Assembly: GCA_036872755.1 (NCBI GenBank)
Contig: JAVHNS010000023.1
Span: 1-64,000, forward strand
Origin: Orbilia blumenaviensis
Taxonomy: Eukaryota; Ascomycota; Orbiliomycetes; Orbiliales; Orbiliaceae
Length of the DNA: 64,000 nucleotides
Direction: 5' to 3'
Positions 1 through 13,409 of this stretch are shown piece after piece. The position numbers and the translations under genes are program-made. The notes under the pieces are model-generated. The model saw only the letters and a list, made by a program, of their open reading frames with translations, made no database searches and was not told the origin of the DNA. Every line of letters starts with the position of its first letter. The first letter of the stretch is position 1.

Positions 1-1990
1 TTAAATTTTATAATTATTATTAACAATTTATTTGGAAATATAATTTTATATTAATAATATTTTCCAAACTTATTAAAAAATAATTAAAATTTAAAATAAT
101 ATTTAAAAAAATTTAAGTTTTTAAGATTTTTAAAAAATTTTTTATTTTTATTTTTATTTTTAAATTTTATAATTTAAAATTATTTATTAAAATTAAAATT
201 AATATTTTTATAATAATATTAAAAATTTACTTATTTTAATTTTATAAAAATAAATAATAATATTTTATTATTTATATCTTTTACAAATTTAATATAATAT
301 AATTATAATATATTATTTATAATAAAAAACTAATAACTATTATAAAAATATATTAAAAATAATATATTTATTTTTAAAACAAAAAATTTTTTATAATTTT
401 ATTTAATTATAAAAATTTTATTTATTTTTTAATTATAAAGAAACTTAACAAATAGCAAATTTAATAATAAAAACTTTTTAACAAATATAATATAAAAATA
501 ATATATTTTAAAAAAAAAAATATATATTTTTATAGATGTAATAAATAAAAAATTAAATTTTATCAAAAACATTAAATTTAATAAAAAAATAATTTTTAAA
601 TATAATAATATTAAAAATTAAATTTTTATTAATAAATTTTTAAATCTAACAAAACATAATATCAAAAATAATTTTTAATAAAAAATCCTCAAAATTTATA
701 AATAAAATTTTATTATATAATAAATTTTAAAAAAAAAAAATATTTTTTTTTATTTTAAATTAATTAATAAAATTATTATATTTTAAAATTTATTTTATAT
801 TTTAATTAAAAAATTTTAAAAAAATTTTATTTTTTTATACCACAATCACCCAATTTATAATTATTTAAAAATTAATTATATTTAAAAACTTATTATAAAA
901 ATTTATTTTTAATTTTAAATAAAAAAATAAATTAAAAAATATATTAAAATTTATAATTTTTATTATAAAAATAAATTTAATTAATATAAATTTTATAAAA
1001 TTTTTTAAAATTATAATTTATAATTTTATATAAAAAATATTTTTAATATAAAATTTTTTTATTAATAAATTATATAATAAAATATTAATTATTATAAATA
1101 AATTAATAAAAATTATTATTTTTATTTTGTAAAATAATTAATAAAAAATTAAAAAATTATAATAAATTTATTATAATTATATTTTTTTTAAATATAAAAT
1201 TTAATAAAAATATATTTTTAATTAAAATTTTTTTTTTATAAATAAATATTAATAATTAATTATAAATTAAATTAATATTAAATTAAATATTATAATTAAA
1301 AATTATATTTAAATAAATAAAATTTTTAAAAGATTTATTTAAATTTTTAAAATTTATTTTTAAAATTTTTTTAATTATATTTAAAATAATTAAATATTTT
1401 TTTTATTTATAATAAAATTTATTTATAATATTTTTTAATATTTAATTATTAAATATATTTTATATAAAATATTAAAAAGATAAATATTTAAGATTATTTT
1501 TTTTTTTTTTATATTAAAAAAAATTGTTTTTAAAATTAAAAAATATATAAAATTAATAAAAAATATTTATAATATTTTTATAAAAGATTTTTAATTTTTA
1601 TAAAAAAAAATAAATTATTATTATAATAAATAATAAAAAAAAATTTTAAATTTTAAAAAAGGAGATAAAATATATTTATTTATATAAAATTTAAAAATTA
1701 AATATTTTAATAAAAAATTTAATTTATATATAATTAAAAAAAAATTTAAAAAATATTATTTTAACTTTAATATATTTAAATTAATACAAATATATAAAAC
1801 ATTTCATATTTTAATTTTAAAAAAATTCTTTTAAAATTTAAAAAAAATTTAAATAAAATTAAAATTAAATATAATAATTATATAAAATATAAAATTAAAA
1901 AAAATTTTAATAAATTTAATAATAATAATGAATATTTTATTTATTAAATTATTTTTTATAAATCAAAAAATAATTTTTAATAATTAAAAA
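1..1990 (+). pseudogene. pol relic (RNase H, integrase, chromodomain) of G0
   Basis: Reading the plus strand through many stops gives a ghost of Ty3/gypsy Pol. The RNase H region is at about 110-470, with YNKKLITIIK-like and LFNYKNFIYFL-like segments that correspond to the DKEL and TDHKNLTYF motifs. Integrase runs from about 960. The C-terminal integrase segment GDKIYLFIxNLKIKYFNKK is at about 1660-1720, followed by the IYKTFHILIL segment. A chromodomain ghost with FNNNNEYFIY is at about 1900-1960. Catalytic acidic residues and tryptophans are lost to G-to-A changes. It cannot encode a functional protein. Confidence 0.75.
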
Positions 1991-2179
1991 AATATATTTT
2001 ATTATAAATTATATAAAATTATTTTAGAAATAAAGATTTATTTTATTAATTTAATACTTTTATATTTAAATAAAAACAAAAAAAATTTAAAAAAAATAAA
2101 AATTAATATATTTTATAAATTTTTAATTTATAAAAATATAATTTTTTTATTTAATTAATTTTTATATTTATGAATTTTC

Positions 2180-2900
2180 TTTATAAATATTTATTTTTAT
2201 AAATATATAATTTAAATAAATATTTATAATATTATTTATTTAATTATTTTTTAATTTTTTTTAAATATTTTATTTTTTTAATTAATAGAATTTTGTATTT
2301 TGATAATATTAATAAATAATTATATAAAAATTATATTAATAAAATAATATTATAAATTATTAGAATTAATAATTTAATATAAATTATAATAAGATAATAA
2401 GATATGATTTAATTTAAAAATAAAAAATTATAAATATATAATAAAAAATTAATTAAAATTTTAAATAATATTTTAAAAAAAATTTTTTATGAAAAATATG
2501 AGATAATTTTTATTTTATTTAATAAAAAAATCTATTATATTTGTTAAAATATTGTAAAAAAAGTTAAATATTTTATTAGGTGTTAATAAATTTTTACTAA
2601 TTTTTTTTTTAATAATTGGATTATTTTTAAATATTATATTATTTTTTATAATTTTTTATTTTTTATAAAAAAAATTTTTTTAATATTTCTATGTGATTAT
2701 TGAAGTCTTAATAAATTAATATTTTAATTTAATTATAATAATATTAAATTTAATTAGAAGTTTTGTAAGCTTTATTTAATTTTTAATAAATTTTTAATAT
2801 ATTATTTTATATTAAATAAAATTTTTTTTTAATTTTTTAAATTTTTTATTTTAAATTTTTATAATATGATTTATTAAAAATTTTAAATTAAAAAATATTT
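2180..2900 (-). pseudogene. relics of the two antisense ORFs in G0
   Basis: This region aligns with 13410-14171 of G1, where two ORFs run antisense to pol. Here they lie on the minus strand, again antisense. The counterpart of the second ORF is at about 2180-2405; its ATG is altered by a C-to-T change. The counterpart of the first is at about 2450-2900 and includes the recognisable ACACCT segment near 2582. Both are filled with stops by RIP. Their presence here shows that the antisense ORFs belong to the family and are not peculiar to G1. Confidence 0.55.
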
Positions 2901-3458
2901 TATAAAATAAAAAAATAAAAAAAAAATAAAAATTATTTATAAAAAATTATATTATATTTTTTTATTTTGTTTTATTTATAATAAATTTTGTATTTAATAC
3001 TTTTTTTTAATATAATATAAATATGATTGTTTATAATATAATATAAATATAAAATTATAGTTTTTAAATTTTTTAATTTAAATTATTTAAAAAAAATAAT
3101 TTTTTTTTATTTTATTTAAATATAATTTTTTAATTTTTTTTTTAAATTTTTAAATTATATTTTATTATATAATTAAAATAAAAAATTTAATATTTATTTA
3201 TATATATAAAAAAATATTTTATAATTTAAATTTTAAAATTTAATTATAATATAAATTATAATTATTTATATTTAATTTTATTTACATAAACATATAATAT
3301 AATTATAAATTTTTTTTAAATAATTTTTTTATATAATAGAATTTTATAAATGAATTTTATATAAAAGTTTTTTATTTAATTTTATTATATTTTTTATATA
3401 TAAAAAAGTTTTATATAAAAATCTTTTTTTTAAAAATTTTTTTTTTAAAAAAAGATAA

Positions 3459-4748
3459 TATTATAATTAATTATATTAAATATATTTTAGTATGTTAAAT
3501 ATAAATTTATTTAATTTTAAATTTAATTTACAAATCAGATTTATAATATAAATATGCCCGACTGCGTTGTAGGAGGGTTAAAGTTGAACCAGCGCACAAA
3601 AGCGCGATCCATACCAGATCTGGCAAAAAATATGTTGTTTTTAGCCAACTTAAAGAAAAAAAATTTTAAATTTTCTCATACAAATTTATATGAAATTTTA
3701 AAAATCTTGGTAGTTTTGGTACTGATTTTCAAATCTTAACAAAAAATTACTAAAAAATTTTGAAATTTGATTTTGATAAAAGTCTTTATTGTTTTTGTTT
3801 TTTTGATTTTTTGTTTTTAGTATTTTAATATGACTTTCTTTAAGTAATTATCTAGTTTTTCACAAGCCACCACATGTTTATTTTCATTTTTTTTATTTTT
3901 TTAATTTTTTTTAATTTTGTTATTTTTAGTGAAAATCAGGTTATGTGATTATTTTTGATTTTAAAACTATTTTTATTTAATTTTTATCTATTTTTATTTA
4001 ATTTTTATTTAATTTGATTTAGTTTTTGTATGTAAAATGGTTATGTGATATACATTAAAATGATGTTATAAAATTTTTAAAATTAAATTAAATTAAAATA
4101 AAATTAAATAAAAATGAAATAAAAATAGTTTTGATGTTGAAAATGATTATGTGATCAATTACAAAAGTTATATCAAAATAATATTAATTATTATATTAAT
4201 TATTATATTAATTATTATTGATTTATAATTAAGATGCGGTAGTTGGGTTTGAGTGCTGTGCAGCAGCCTCCTAGTTTAAATTATAAATTTAAAAATAAAT
4301 TAAGTTAAAATTAAACTATTTATAAATGTGTTATATTAATAATATATTTTCAAAATAAATTATATAAAAAATATTATATATGGTTTGGTGTATTATAAGT
4401 ATATATATAACATTTATTTAAATATATAATATTTAAATTTATAAATAATTTATATTTATATAAATAATATTTATATATATAAGGATTTTTAAATAATAAT
4501 AATTTTAAAATTTTTTTTTAAACTCCATTAATTAATTTATTAATATTTAATACACTCTATTTACTATTTTTATTTATTAAATCTAATATACCCTTACTAA
4601 AAATTATATTATTTGATATTTTTATATTTAACCCAATTTATTTTGAGAAAATAATCTAAATACTTTAAATTAAGAATATGATTAATTAAAAAACACTAGA
4701 CTGTTTTAAGAATTTCCTATTTAGAAAATACTCAGGACAGGTATAACA
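3459..4748 (+). repeat. 3' LTR of G0, split by H1
   Basis: The two parts are 3459-3555 and 4275-4748, about 571 bp together, close to the 553 and 557 bp of the G1 LTRs. The first 48 bases align without gaps to the reverse complement of the right-hand G1 LTR, and all differences are C/T or G/A transitions. The right edge carries the reverse complement of TGTTATACCTGTCC. The 3555/4275 break is the insertion point of H1. Confidence 0.85.
3556..4274 (+). mobile_element. Helentron-like element H1 (short type, 719 bp)
   Basis: It starts GCCCGACTGC and ends GCAGCCTCCTAG, with a T on each side. The inverted partner of the 5' end near the 3' end reads GTAGTTGGG here, with C-to-T changes relative to GCAGTCGGG. 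The terminal palindrome reads TGCTGTGCAGCA. An AATTATTATATT repeat lies just before the 3' ATIR. The element carries no transposase. The stop-free stretch that begins at 3554 uses an ATG whose A and T come from the target site, so it is not a conserved gene. Confidence 0.85.
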
Positions 4749-5989
4749 TTATTTAAATATTTTTATTAATATTTTCTCTATTATACTATTAATTATTTTT
4801 ATTAATTAATTAAATTAAGAATTTAATTAATTTAATATTATTATTAAATAGTATAAAAAAAAAAAATACAAATATTATATAAATTATATTTTTTATATAA
4901 AAATTAATATTTTAATATAATTTAAAAATTATTTTCTAACTAAATATCTATCTTAATTTTAATTAAAAAATTAAATAATTTTATAAATTATAAAATCTTA
5001 ATTTTAATTTTAATATAATATTGTAAATATTTAATTTTAATATAATTTTTTTAATAATAAATCTTAATATAATACTAATAATATCTGATTTTAATATATT
5101 TAATTAAATAATATATTTTAATTAAATTTTAATAATAAAAATATTAATATAATATTATTTTTATAATATAATTGTAAATTTAAATTTATGTTTTTTTTTA
5201 TAAATTAAAAAATTCTATTATTTTTAAATTTATAAAAATTATTAATTAAATAATAATTCTATTAACTTATTAATTTAATTAAATTAATTTTTTCAAAAAA
5301 TTAAATTTTTTTTTAATTAAAACTTTTTTTATTATAAAAGTTTATTTTATTTCAAATTTTATAAAAAATAATGTTATTTTTTATGTAATTTATAAATAAA
5401 TATAAATTAATATATACAACAAACTTATTATGCTTTTTTTCTTTAAATATTTAATATTAAATAAAATAACTAAAAAATTTAAAATAACTTAAGTCAAAAA
5501 ATTATTTATATAAAATTTTATATAATAATTTTTTATTATTTAAATTCTATAATAAAAACTTATTTTTCAAATAAACAACTATAATTATAATTTTTTTTAA
5601 AAAAAATATTAATAAATTTATTTTATATAATAATATTATAATTATAAAAATTAATATATTTATTTATTTTTTAACTACAGTATTAAAATCTTAATATTAT
5701 AATAAAAAATATTTAAATTTTATTTTATATTATAACAAAAATTTTAAAAATTTTTAATTATTATATTTTTTTATTTAAATAAAAATTAAAAGTTTTATAT
5801 AATTTCTTATATTAATTTTTTTTTTTATTTTAATAATAAATAATTTAAAATTATTATAAATATTAATTTTATAAATTATTATCTATATTGTTATTTATTT
5901 AATATAATTATTTATAAAAATAATAAAATAGCTTTTATTTTTTTTAATTAAAAATAATTTATTTAATAAATTATTATAAAAATTTTTTT
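4749..5989 (-). mobile_element. Ty1/copia fragment C0
   Basis: The sequence aligns along its whole length with 22360-23760 of C1 in the same orientation, including the run of alternating TTTTAATATAA segments and the region with ATATAATAATATTATAATTAT. It is interrupted on the left by G0 and on the right by repeat R3. No LTR is present. The domain covered is internal pol, too decayed to read. Confidence 0.65.
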
Positions 5990-6450
5990 GGACTAAAGCG
6001 AAGCAATGGATAGGACTTAAATTAAAAAAAAAACGGAAAAATAATAAATCAAGAATTGTATTTTATTAAATTTTTACAATTCTATAATGTTTTAATTATA
6101 AAAAGATTTTATTATCAGTATAATTTTTTAAAAAAAATATATATATCTATATATAAAAAAAGGTAATATAAAATTAGGTTGGTTTAAATTTTTTGATAAA
6201 AAAAATTAATTATTATTTAATATATTAAAATAAAAATATAATTATATAATAATTATTTTTATTATTTTACTTTTTATATAATTTATTATATATTAATGTT
6301 TTTAATAAAAAAAGTTATAAAATATATATATTTTTTATATATATAAAAATTAATATATTATATAATTAAAATCTTAATTATATAATAAATATTATATTAA
6401 AAATAAATAATTATTTAAATTATAGAAAATTTAATAATAATTAAATTATA
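5990..6450 (+). repeat. Unclassified repeat R3, copy a
   Basis: It begins GGACTAAAGCGAAGCAATGG and matches the outer ends of the inverted pair at 26429-27340, first through the AAGCGATGGATAAGACTTAAATT region and then over about 450 bp. The 5' end in the best copy can form a small hairpin with a TATCCA/TGGATA stem around GAGCGAAGCGA. I do not recognise the family. It inserts into, or flanks, the end of C0. Confidence 0.6.
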
Positions 6451-8839
6451 ATTTTGTTAAATAAGTTTTCCTAAAAAAAAGAAAAAACAAAAAAAATTAA
6501 ATTAGTTTATATTTATTTTATCTAAATTAGTAACTAATATTTTTATTTTATTATTATAATTAATTTTATATAAATAATTACCAAAAAATTTTTTTAATTT
6601 TTTTATTATTTTATTAAAAAAGAATTATTTAAAGTTTTTATTTAATATATTTTTTATTACAAAAAATTTTTTAAATAAAAGTTTTAATATATTATAAAAA
6701 AAGTTATTAAAAATTAATATATTATATTTTTCTTTAAAAAAATAAAAATATATTATTTAGATTTTTTATATTTTATTTTATATTTTTTTATTAAATAATA
6801 ATATAATTAATTTAAAAAATTTATTAATAAAAATATTTTTTTTTATATATAAAAAATGTTAAAATTTAAAATAAAGTTTTCTAAAATAATTAAAAAATTT
6901 TTTATATAATTTATATTAGAAATTTTATTTATTTATTTTTATTTTAAAATTAAAAAATATATAATTTTAATTAATTAAATTATATATATAATTTATATTT
7001 AAAAATAATTTAAAATTATTGTTAATAATTTTTTTAATTTTCTTTTTATTATTAATTTTAAAAATATAAAATATATTATTAATATAATATTTATATAATA
7101 AAATTTATTTATTTTTTATAATATTTTATTTATATTTAAAAATGTATATGTTAATTAAATTTAGAATCATAATTATTTTGATAATTAATTTTAAAATTTA
7201 TTTATAATATAATATATTATTAAATTTATTTTTGAATTAAAATATTATATAATTATTTATAATATAATATAATATTTTAATTAAAATAGTTTTTATATAA
7301 ACTATAAATAATAATAATAAAATATATTTAATTATATAATTTATAATAATATTATTGAGTAGAGTAAGTAATATATTAGGGTAATATACTTTTATATTAA
7401 TTATACTTATAAATATTTTTTTTAATTTAATATTAAAAATTTTACTTTTAATAATTTTTTTAATAATTTATTTATTATTTATATAAAAAAATAATAATTT
7501 AAAAATTATTAATTCAAGGAATTTTAATAATATAAATTTAAATATTATATTATAATATGGGATTATAGAATATAATTTTTATAAATTTTTATAATTTTTA
7601 TAAATTTTTATAAATTTTAAAAATTTTTTTAAATTTAAGAAATGTATTATTTTATAAATTTTTAAATTATTTAAAAAAAATATTTTATAAATTATTAATA
7701 AAGAAATAAAAAAACTTTCTTTTATTAAATTTAAAAATAATTATATTTTAGATTTTATATATATAAAATTTATAAATTTTTTTATTTATTTTAAATTAAT
7801 TTAAATAATATTTTTATTATTATTTAAATATTTTAAATAAATAAAATTATATTATTTATTAAAAATTAAAAATATTTTTAAATTTTTATTTGTTATTAAA
7901 ATTAAAAAATTTTTTTTTATTAATTGGTTTTTAATAAATAATTATTATTTTTTATTTTTAATAGTAATTAATTTGGATTTAAGTAGTTTAAAAATTAATA
8001 TTATTATGATTTTTTTTTATTTAAATTTTATTTTTATATATTTAAAAATTTTAAAAATTATTTAATACATATAAATATAAAGATTTATATTAAATAATTT
8101 AATTAATTTATTTTTAAAATAATATTTTTATTGTATAATTTTAATTAATTTATTAAATACTTCAAAAACCAAATTTTTATTATATTTAAAATAATATATA
8201 AAATTTAATTTTAATAATAATTTTTATTATAAATTCAATAACATATTATAATTTTTAAATATATAAATAATTTATTTTATTAATTTATTAAAAATAGGAA
8301 ATATTAATGTTTTATTATACTAATTAAAATAATTAAAAGAAAAAAAATTTAATAAATTTATTTTATTTTTTTAAATTTTTCAAATTTAATAAAAAATTTC
8401 TTGTTTTTTTTTTTTTCTTTCTCTTTTTTTAATTTTTCTTTTTAAAATTTTTTTTTAATATTATTATTTTTTAATATTTTTTTTATTTAAATTTTTTTTT
8501 TTAATATTTTTATTAATACTTTTAAATAAATTATGTTATAAGATAAATTTATTAATTTTTAAATTTTTATATAAAATTTTAATTATAATTAATATAATTA
8601 TTAAAAAATAATTTTTTTTAATAATTTTTTTAATTTAATTATTTTATAATTCATAATAATTTAAATAATTTTAATAATTATAATTAAAACATTAAAATAA
8701 TAAGCATAAAATTTTTATATTATAATAATAATTATAATATTTTTTATATTTAAAAAATATTTTAAATCCTTTTTATTTAATATAAAAAAATTTTTATTTT
8801 TAATATTATATAAATTATTAAAAAAAAAAAAAATTTTAA
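6451..8839. other. AT-rich stretch with nothing recognisable
   Basis: Almost only A and T, with long A and T runs. I could not match it convincingly to the G, C, H, R3 or T elements. The few G/C-containing spots (about 7355-7390 and 7555-7565) show no gene or repeat end. It is probably an older, more decayed transposon layer. Confidence 0.5.
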
Positions 8840-8844
8840 ATATA

Positions 8845-9087
8845 TGTCAGAATTGATGGGGTCAAGTGAAGTGTATTAGATAAAGTCTGCTAAGTTCAGT
8901 AGTATCCTCAGTCAAGATTTATATACATAAATAAATTATACGCAGGGTGGTCTGTAATCTAATTATATGAAGAATGGTTTGGGCATATAAAAAATTAAAA
9001 CCACTTCAGCTAGTAAGTTATGTAAAAAATTAGAAAAGTTATATATAAAATAATTTATTTAATTATCTTAAATATAATATTTTGATA
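8845..9087 (-). repeat. 3' LTR of C1
   Basis: It begins TGTCAGAATTGATGGGG and ends in TTTTGATA, the C-to-T version of the terminal TCTGACA of the other copies. At 243 bp it has exactly the length of the partner LTR. The left part keeps many G and C, while the right third is mutated to A+T. Confidence 0.88.
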
Positions 9088-9799
9088 TTTTTATTAAATT
9101 TTATAATTGTTATTATAATTTTTTTTTAAGACTTTTTTTTTATCTATATAACTGTAGTTATATTTACTTACTATATTAATAAAACTAATATAATATAAAT
9201 AGTAAATTTAATAAATACATTATATTTTACATTTTAGACAATATTTTAAATTATAGAATATATAAAAAAAATATATAAAAATATATAATCTAATATAAAA
9301 TAACTATAAATAATTAAAATTTATATCAAATTATTTTAAATATATAAATTAAAATTAAAATATAAATAGAAAAAAGAATTAAATATATGAAATAATAAAA
9401 TTATTTATATATAATACAATTAAATTATTGCAAGTAATCATACTATTAAATAAAAATATTATACTTTATTAAAAACCTTAATTAAATTATAAAACTATTT
9501 TTATAAATAAAAACTATTTAATTTAAAAAAAATATATATAAATTATAATAAATATAAATTTATTATAATTAAATATTCTTAATATTTAATTTTTATTAAA
9601 AATTTAATTAAAAAATTAATTAAATTATTAACAAATATAATTTTTTTAATATTTAAAACCTTTTTTATATAAAAATTTTTAACTATATAATATTTAATAT
9701 TTATATATTTTATTTAATTATATTATTTAAAATTGGTTATATAAATTATTAAATAGTTATATAATTAAAGTAAAATAATAATAGTATGGATAGTTTAAT
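9088..9799. other. C1 sequence between 3' LTR and RNase H relic, unreadable
   Basis: About 700 bp of A+T inside C1. This is longer than expected for a copia 3' untranslated region, so a further decayed insertion is possible. I see no motif in it. Confidence 0.4.
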
Positions 9800-10440
9800 T
9801 TTTATAATTTTTATTAAATATTTTAATTAAATTATGTTTTTAATTATTTCTATTATAATTATATATTTAATATATTATATATTATTAATTATTATTATTT
9901 ATTTTTTAAACTTTTAAATTATTAAATTTTAATTATAAAATTTAAATAATTTTTTAATAATTTTTATTATTTATTTTTTATATTTTTTAATATAAATCCT
10001 AAAATTTTTATATTATTAAAATATCTTAATATTTTATATATTATTTTAATATATATTATTATTAATTTTAAATTATACTTAGTTAATTATTTTACTATAT
10101 AAATTAAATTTAATCTTATATAAATTATTAAATATATAAACTATTTATTTAATTATTAATATTAATAAATTTTATTATTAATAATATATTATTTTTAATA
10201 ATAAAATTTTGTTTTATTAAAATTTTTATAATATTATATTAATTTATATTATAATAAATAAAAATAAATTTAATAAATATTTATTAAAAAATAATGATTA
10301 TTTTTTTTTTTTTATTTTTTTTAATAAAAATTTTTAAAAAAGTTTTAATTTTTTTAATATTAATTTTTTTATATTTAATCTTAAATGTTTTTTTAATTTT
10401 AATTATTAAAATTAATATAATAACTATTATAAATAAGTTA
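9800..10440 (-). pseudogene. copia RNase H and RT C-terminal relic of C1
   Basis: The minus strand at about 9970-9813 carries the ghost of the copia RNase H end, the region equivalent to TRRSTSGYV...SWKSKRQ...TEAEY...AAKEAIWL. It is read best in C2 and C3. The YYIN-like segment near 10430 begins the RT end, followed by a segment equivalent to IKxFLGI. RIP has introduced many stops. The RT relic continues on the other side of H2, beyond 21900. Confidence 0.6.
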
Positions 10441-11189
10441 TTTATATAAAAAAAAATTATAATATTATTATTTTAATTAATATATAAATTTTTATTATTT
10501 TTATATAATATAAAATTAAATTTTTTAAATATTTTTTTGTAGTAATCCTTTAATAATATTATATATATATTTTTTTAAAAAAATAAAAATCAAAAATATA
10601 ATTTTAATATTTAATTAATATAATTCCTAATTTTTAAAAATAACTAATATTAGGAATAATTTAAAAATTATTAATTTAATTATAAAAATATATATATTTA
10701 AATTAATATTAAATTAAAAATTTTTATAAATCATTAATTTAACTTTATATTAAATTAAATTATGCCCGACTGCATTTATGCAGGAGGGTTAGAGTTGAAC
10801 CAGCACAAAGCACGATCCATACTAGATCTGCCAAAAAATGTGTTGTTTTTAACTGACTTAAAAATTTTTTTTTTGAAATTTTGTTATATAAATTTGTATG
10901 GCATTTTTGTAATCTTGACAGTCTTAGCACTAATTTTCAAGTTTTAGCAAAAAGTTACTAAGAAATTTTGAAAATTGACTTTGATAAAAGTTTTTACCAT
11001 TTTTTTTTTTTTGAGTTTAGGTTTTTAGTATTTTAATATAATTTTCTTTAATTATTTATTTAGCCTTTCAAGAATGAATATTTTTATAACTTTTTTATTT
11101 TTTTTTATTTAATTTTTTTTATTAAATCACTTTTAACAAAAATCATAGGTATAAAACAATTTTTTATTTAAATTTTAAATATAATTTTA

Positions 11190-11440
11190 ATTTAATTTAG
11201 TTTTTACATGCAAAATAATCACATAACACATATAAAATTGATTTTAAAATTCAAAAAAAAATTTAATTTATTTTAATTATTTAATTAAAATTTTAGTTTT
11301 TACAAGCAAAATGGTTACGTGATATATATAAAATCTGACTTCAAAATTTAAAAATTATTTTTTAATTTATTTTAATTTAATTAATTTAATTATTTTAATT
11401 AAATTTTTAGTTTTTGTATGTAAAATAATCACATAAAACA
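11190..11440 (+). repeat. Three ~100-bp tandem units in H2
   Basis: Units of about 95-112 bp each contain a TTTTTxCATGCAAAAT segment followed by a TCACGTGA-like palindrome, here partly mutated (ATCACATAAC, GGTTACGTGA). The same array occurs in H6 at about 37095-37330 and, inverted, in H4 at about 34280-34500. Confidence 0.7.
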
Positions 11441-11520
11441 CACACAAAAATTATTTTTATTTTTATTTTTATTTTTATTATTTATAATTATTTAATTTAA
11501 TTTTATTTAATTTAATTTCA

Positions 11521-11638
11521 TTCAATTTAATCTAATCTAATTTAATTTAATTTAATTTAATTTAATTTAATTTAATTTAATTTAATTTAATTTAATTTAA
11601 TTTAATTTAATTTAATTTAATTTAATTTAATTTAATTT
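11521..11638. repeat. (TTTAA)n microsatellite in H2
   Basis: More than 20 near-perfect copies of the pentamer TTTAA. A shorter run is found at the same place in H6 (37380-37425), and H4 has a TAAAAA array there instead. Confidence 0.95.
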
Positions 11639-12310
11639 GAATTCATTATTTTAATTAATTATATTTTTATATATCTGCAAATTTATTAAATGTATAATAA
11701 AAATCAAATTAATCAAAATATTTTTAATAATTACTTTAATTATGAATGTAATTTATAATTTTTATTAATATTAACTTTTATAATTATTTTAATTATGAAT
11801 GTAATTTATAATTTTTATTAATATTAACTTTTATAATTATTTTAATTATTATATATTAATTATTATATATATATTTTTAAAACAAAATCAAATATTAATC
11901 AATAAATATCATCATATAATATTAATTTTATTTTTATAAATTTATAATTATAATTATCATTTAATAAATAAACTAATAATATTTTTGTATTTATTAAATT
12001 TATAAATATTTATTATAACAATATATGTTATAATAATCTTAAATAGATTTATAAGTAATTATTAATAATTATTAGTATAATAAATATTTTAATAATTATA
12101 ATTTTATTAGTTTAACTAAATTATTTTGATTATTTTAATTATTTTCAATTATAATATAATTATTTTTATTTAAAAGTTTAATTTTATATTTAAATTTATT
12201 TTAATTTAGTATAATTATAAAATACTAATATAAATATAATATAATAATTATATATTATAATAATAATAATAATGATAATAATAAAATAATTATATAATAA
12301 ATATTTCATT

Positions 12311-12315
12311 TAATT
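12311..12315. other. Target-site duplication of G1, left copy (TAATT)
   Basis: TAATT directly precedes the left LTR and is repeated at 21500-21504 directly after the right LTR. Five bases is usual for Ty3/gypsy. In such AT-rich DNA the match alone is weak, but it coincides with both LTR edges. Confidence 0.75.
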
Positions 12316-12868
12316 TGTTACACCTGTCCTGGGTATTCCCTAAATAGGAAATTCCTAAAATAGCCTAACATTCTTTAATTAATCGTATTCTTAATTTAAA
12401 ATATTTAGATTATTCTTTTAAGGTAAGTTGGGTTGAATATAAAAATATCAAATAATGTAACTCCTAATAAGGGGATATTAGGTTTAATGGGTAAAGATAA
12501 TAAACAAAATATATTAAATATTAATAAATTAACCGATGGAGTTTAAAAAAAAATCCTAAAACTACCATCATTCAAAGGTTTTTATATACATAAGTGTCGT
12601 CTATACAAATGTAAATCGTTTATAGACTTAAACATTATGTACTTTGGAGGGTATTATGTACACATAATGTGCTAAACCATATATAACACTTTTTGCATGG
12701 TTTGTTCTAAGAATTATGTTGTTGGTACAATATAATCCAACCCATTTTTTTTTGGTATGGTTTTTTTCTACCGGATATTTATAATAAAAATTATTTTGGT
12801 GTAAGAAACAACCTACAAAAACAGATTTATGTTTGATATGTCAAGATATATTTAGTATGGTTGTGATA
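12316..12868 (-). repeat. 3' LTR of G1
   Basis: It starts TGTTACACCTGTCC and ends GTTGTGATA, where the partner LTR reads GCCGTGACA. Most lost bases are C-to-T on the plus strand; G runs such as GGGGATATTAGG survive. The sense (minus) strand carries a TATATAAA-type box at about 12581-12590. Confidence 0.92.
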
Positions 12869-13409
12869 TTATCTCCTTCTTTAAAAAAAACTCCCAAAAA
12901 GGAAATTTTTATGCAAAATCTTCTCATACATAAAAAATGCAACAAAACTAGATAAAAAGTTTTTATATAAAATTCATTTACAAAATTCTACCATACAAAA
13001 AAACCATCTGGGAGAAATTTATATATAAAAATTCTCATATTCAAAAGTTTAGCCTTTATAATTACATTACATAATTATGTAATTAAAATCAAACATAAAT
13101 AACTACAATTCACATTATAATTAAATTTCAAAACTTAAACCATAAAATATTCTTTCATATATACAAGTAATATCAAATTTTTCATTCTAATCATACAACA
13201 AAACGTTATTCAAAAATTTAAAAAAAGATTAAAAAATTGTGTTTAAGCAAAATAAAAAAAGGCCATCTTTCTTAAACAATTCAAATTAAAAGATTTAAAA
13301 ACTGTAGTTTTGTGTTTACACTGCATCGTAAATGGTTATATTTACATCATATTAAAAAAAAACATTAAGTACAAAGTCTATTATAGATAGGGTAGAGTAA
13401 GAAAATACA
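12869..13409. other. G1 internal DNA between 3' LTR and antisense ORFs
   Basis: Non-coding. It starts with CTCCTTCTTTAAAAAAAACTC, whose complement is purine-rich and fits the expected polypurine tract beside the 3' LTR. The same stretch is seen mutated in G0 (about 3330-3458) and G2 (about 63009-63130), and G3 shares its later part. Confidence 0.55.

Larger units (their letters stand above)
1..4748 (+). mobile_element. Ty3/gypsy chromovirus G0, 3' part, heavily RIP-decayed
   Basis: This is the 3' portion of a chromovirus; the 5' half lies before the window. It is recognised by alignment to the better preserved copy G1. RNase H matches from base 1, integrase follows, then the chromodomain, then about 1.45 kb of downstream region, then the LTR. 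The distance from integrase C-terminus to LTR (about 1.77 kb) is the same as in G1. Almost every difference from G1 is a C-to-T or G-to-A change, so the copy is close to pure A+T. It sits in copia relic C0, whose sequence resumes right after 4748. Helentron-like H1 interrupts its LTR. Confidence 0.85.

Noticed and set aside
3554..3739. Small ORF starting MPDC, repeated at 10762-10947 and 40990-41205
   Set aside because: The ATG is built from the AT of the target site plus the first G of the Helentron-like element, so it depends on the insertion site. The frame breaks in other copies.
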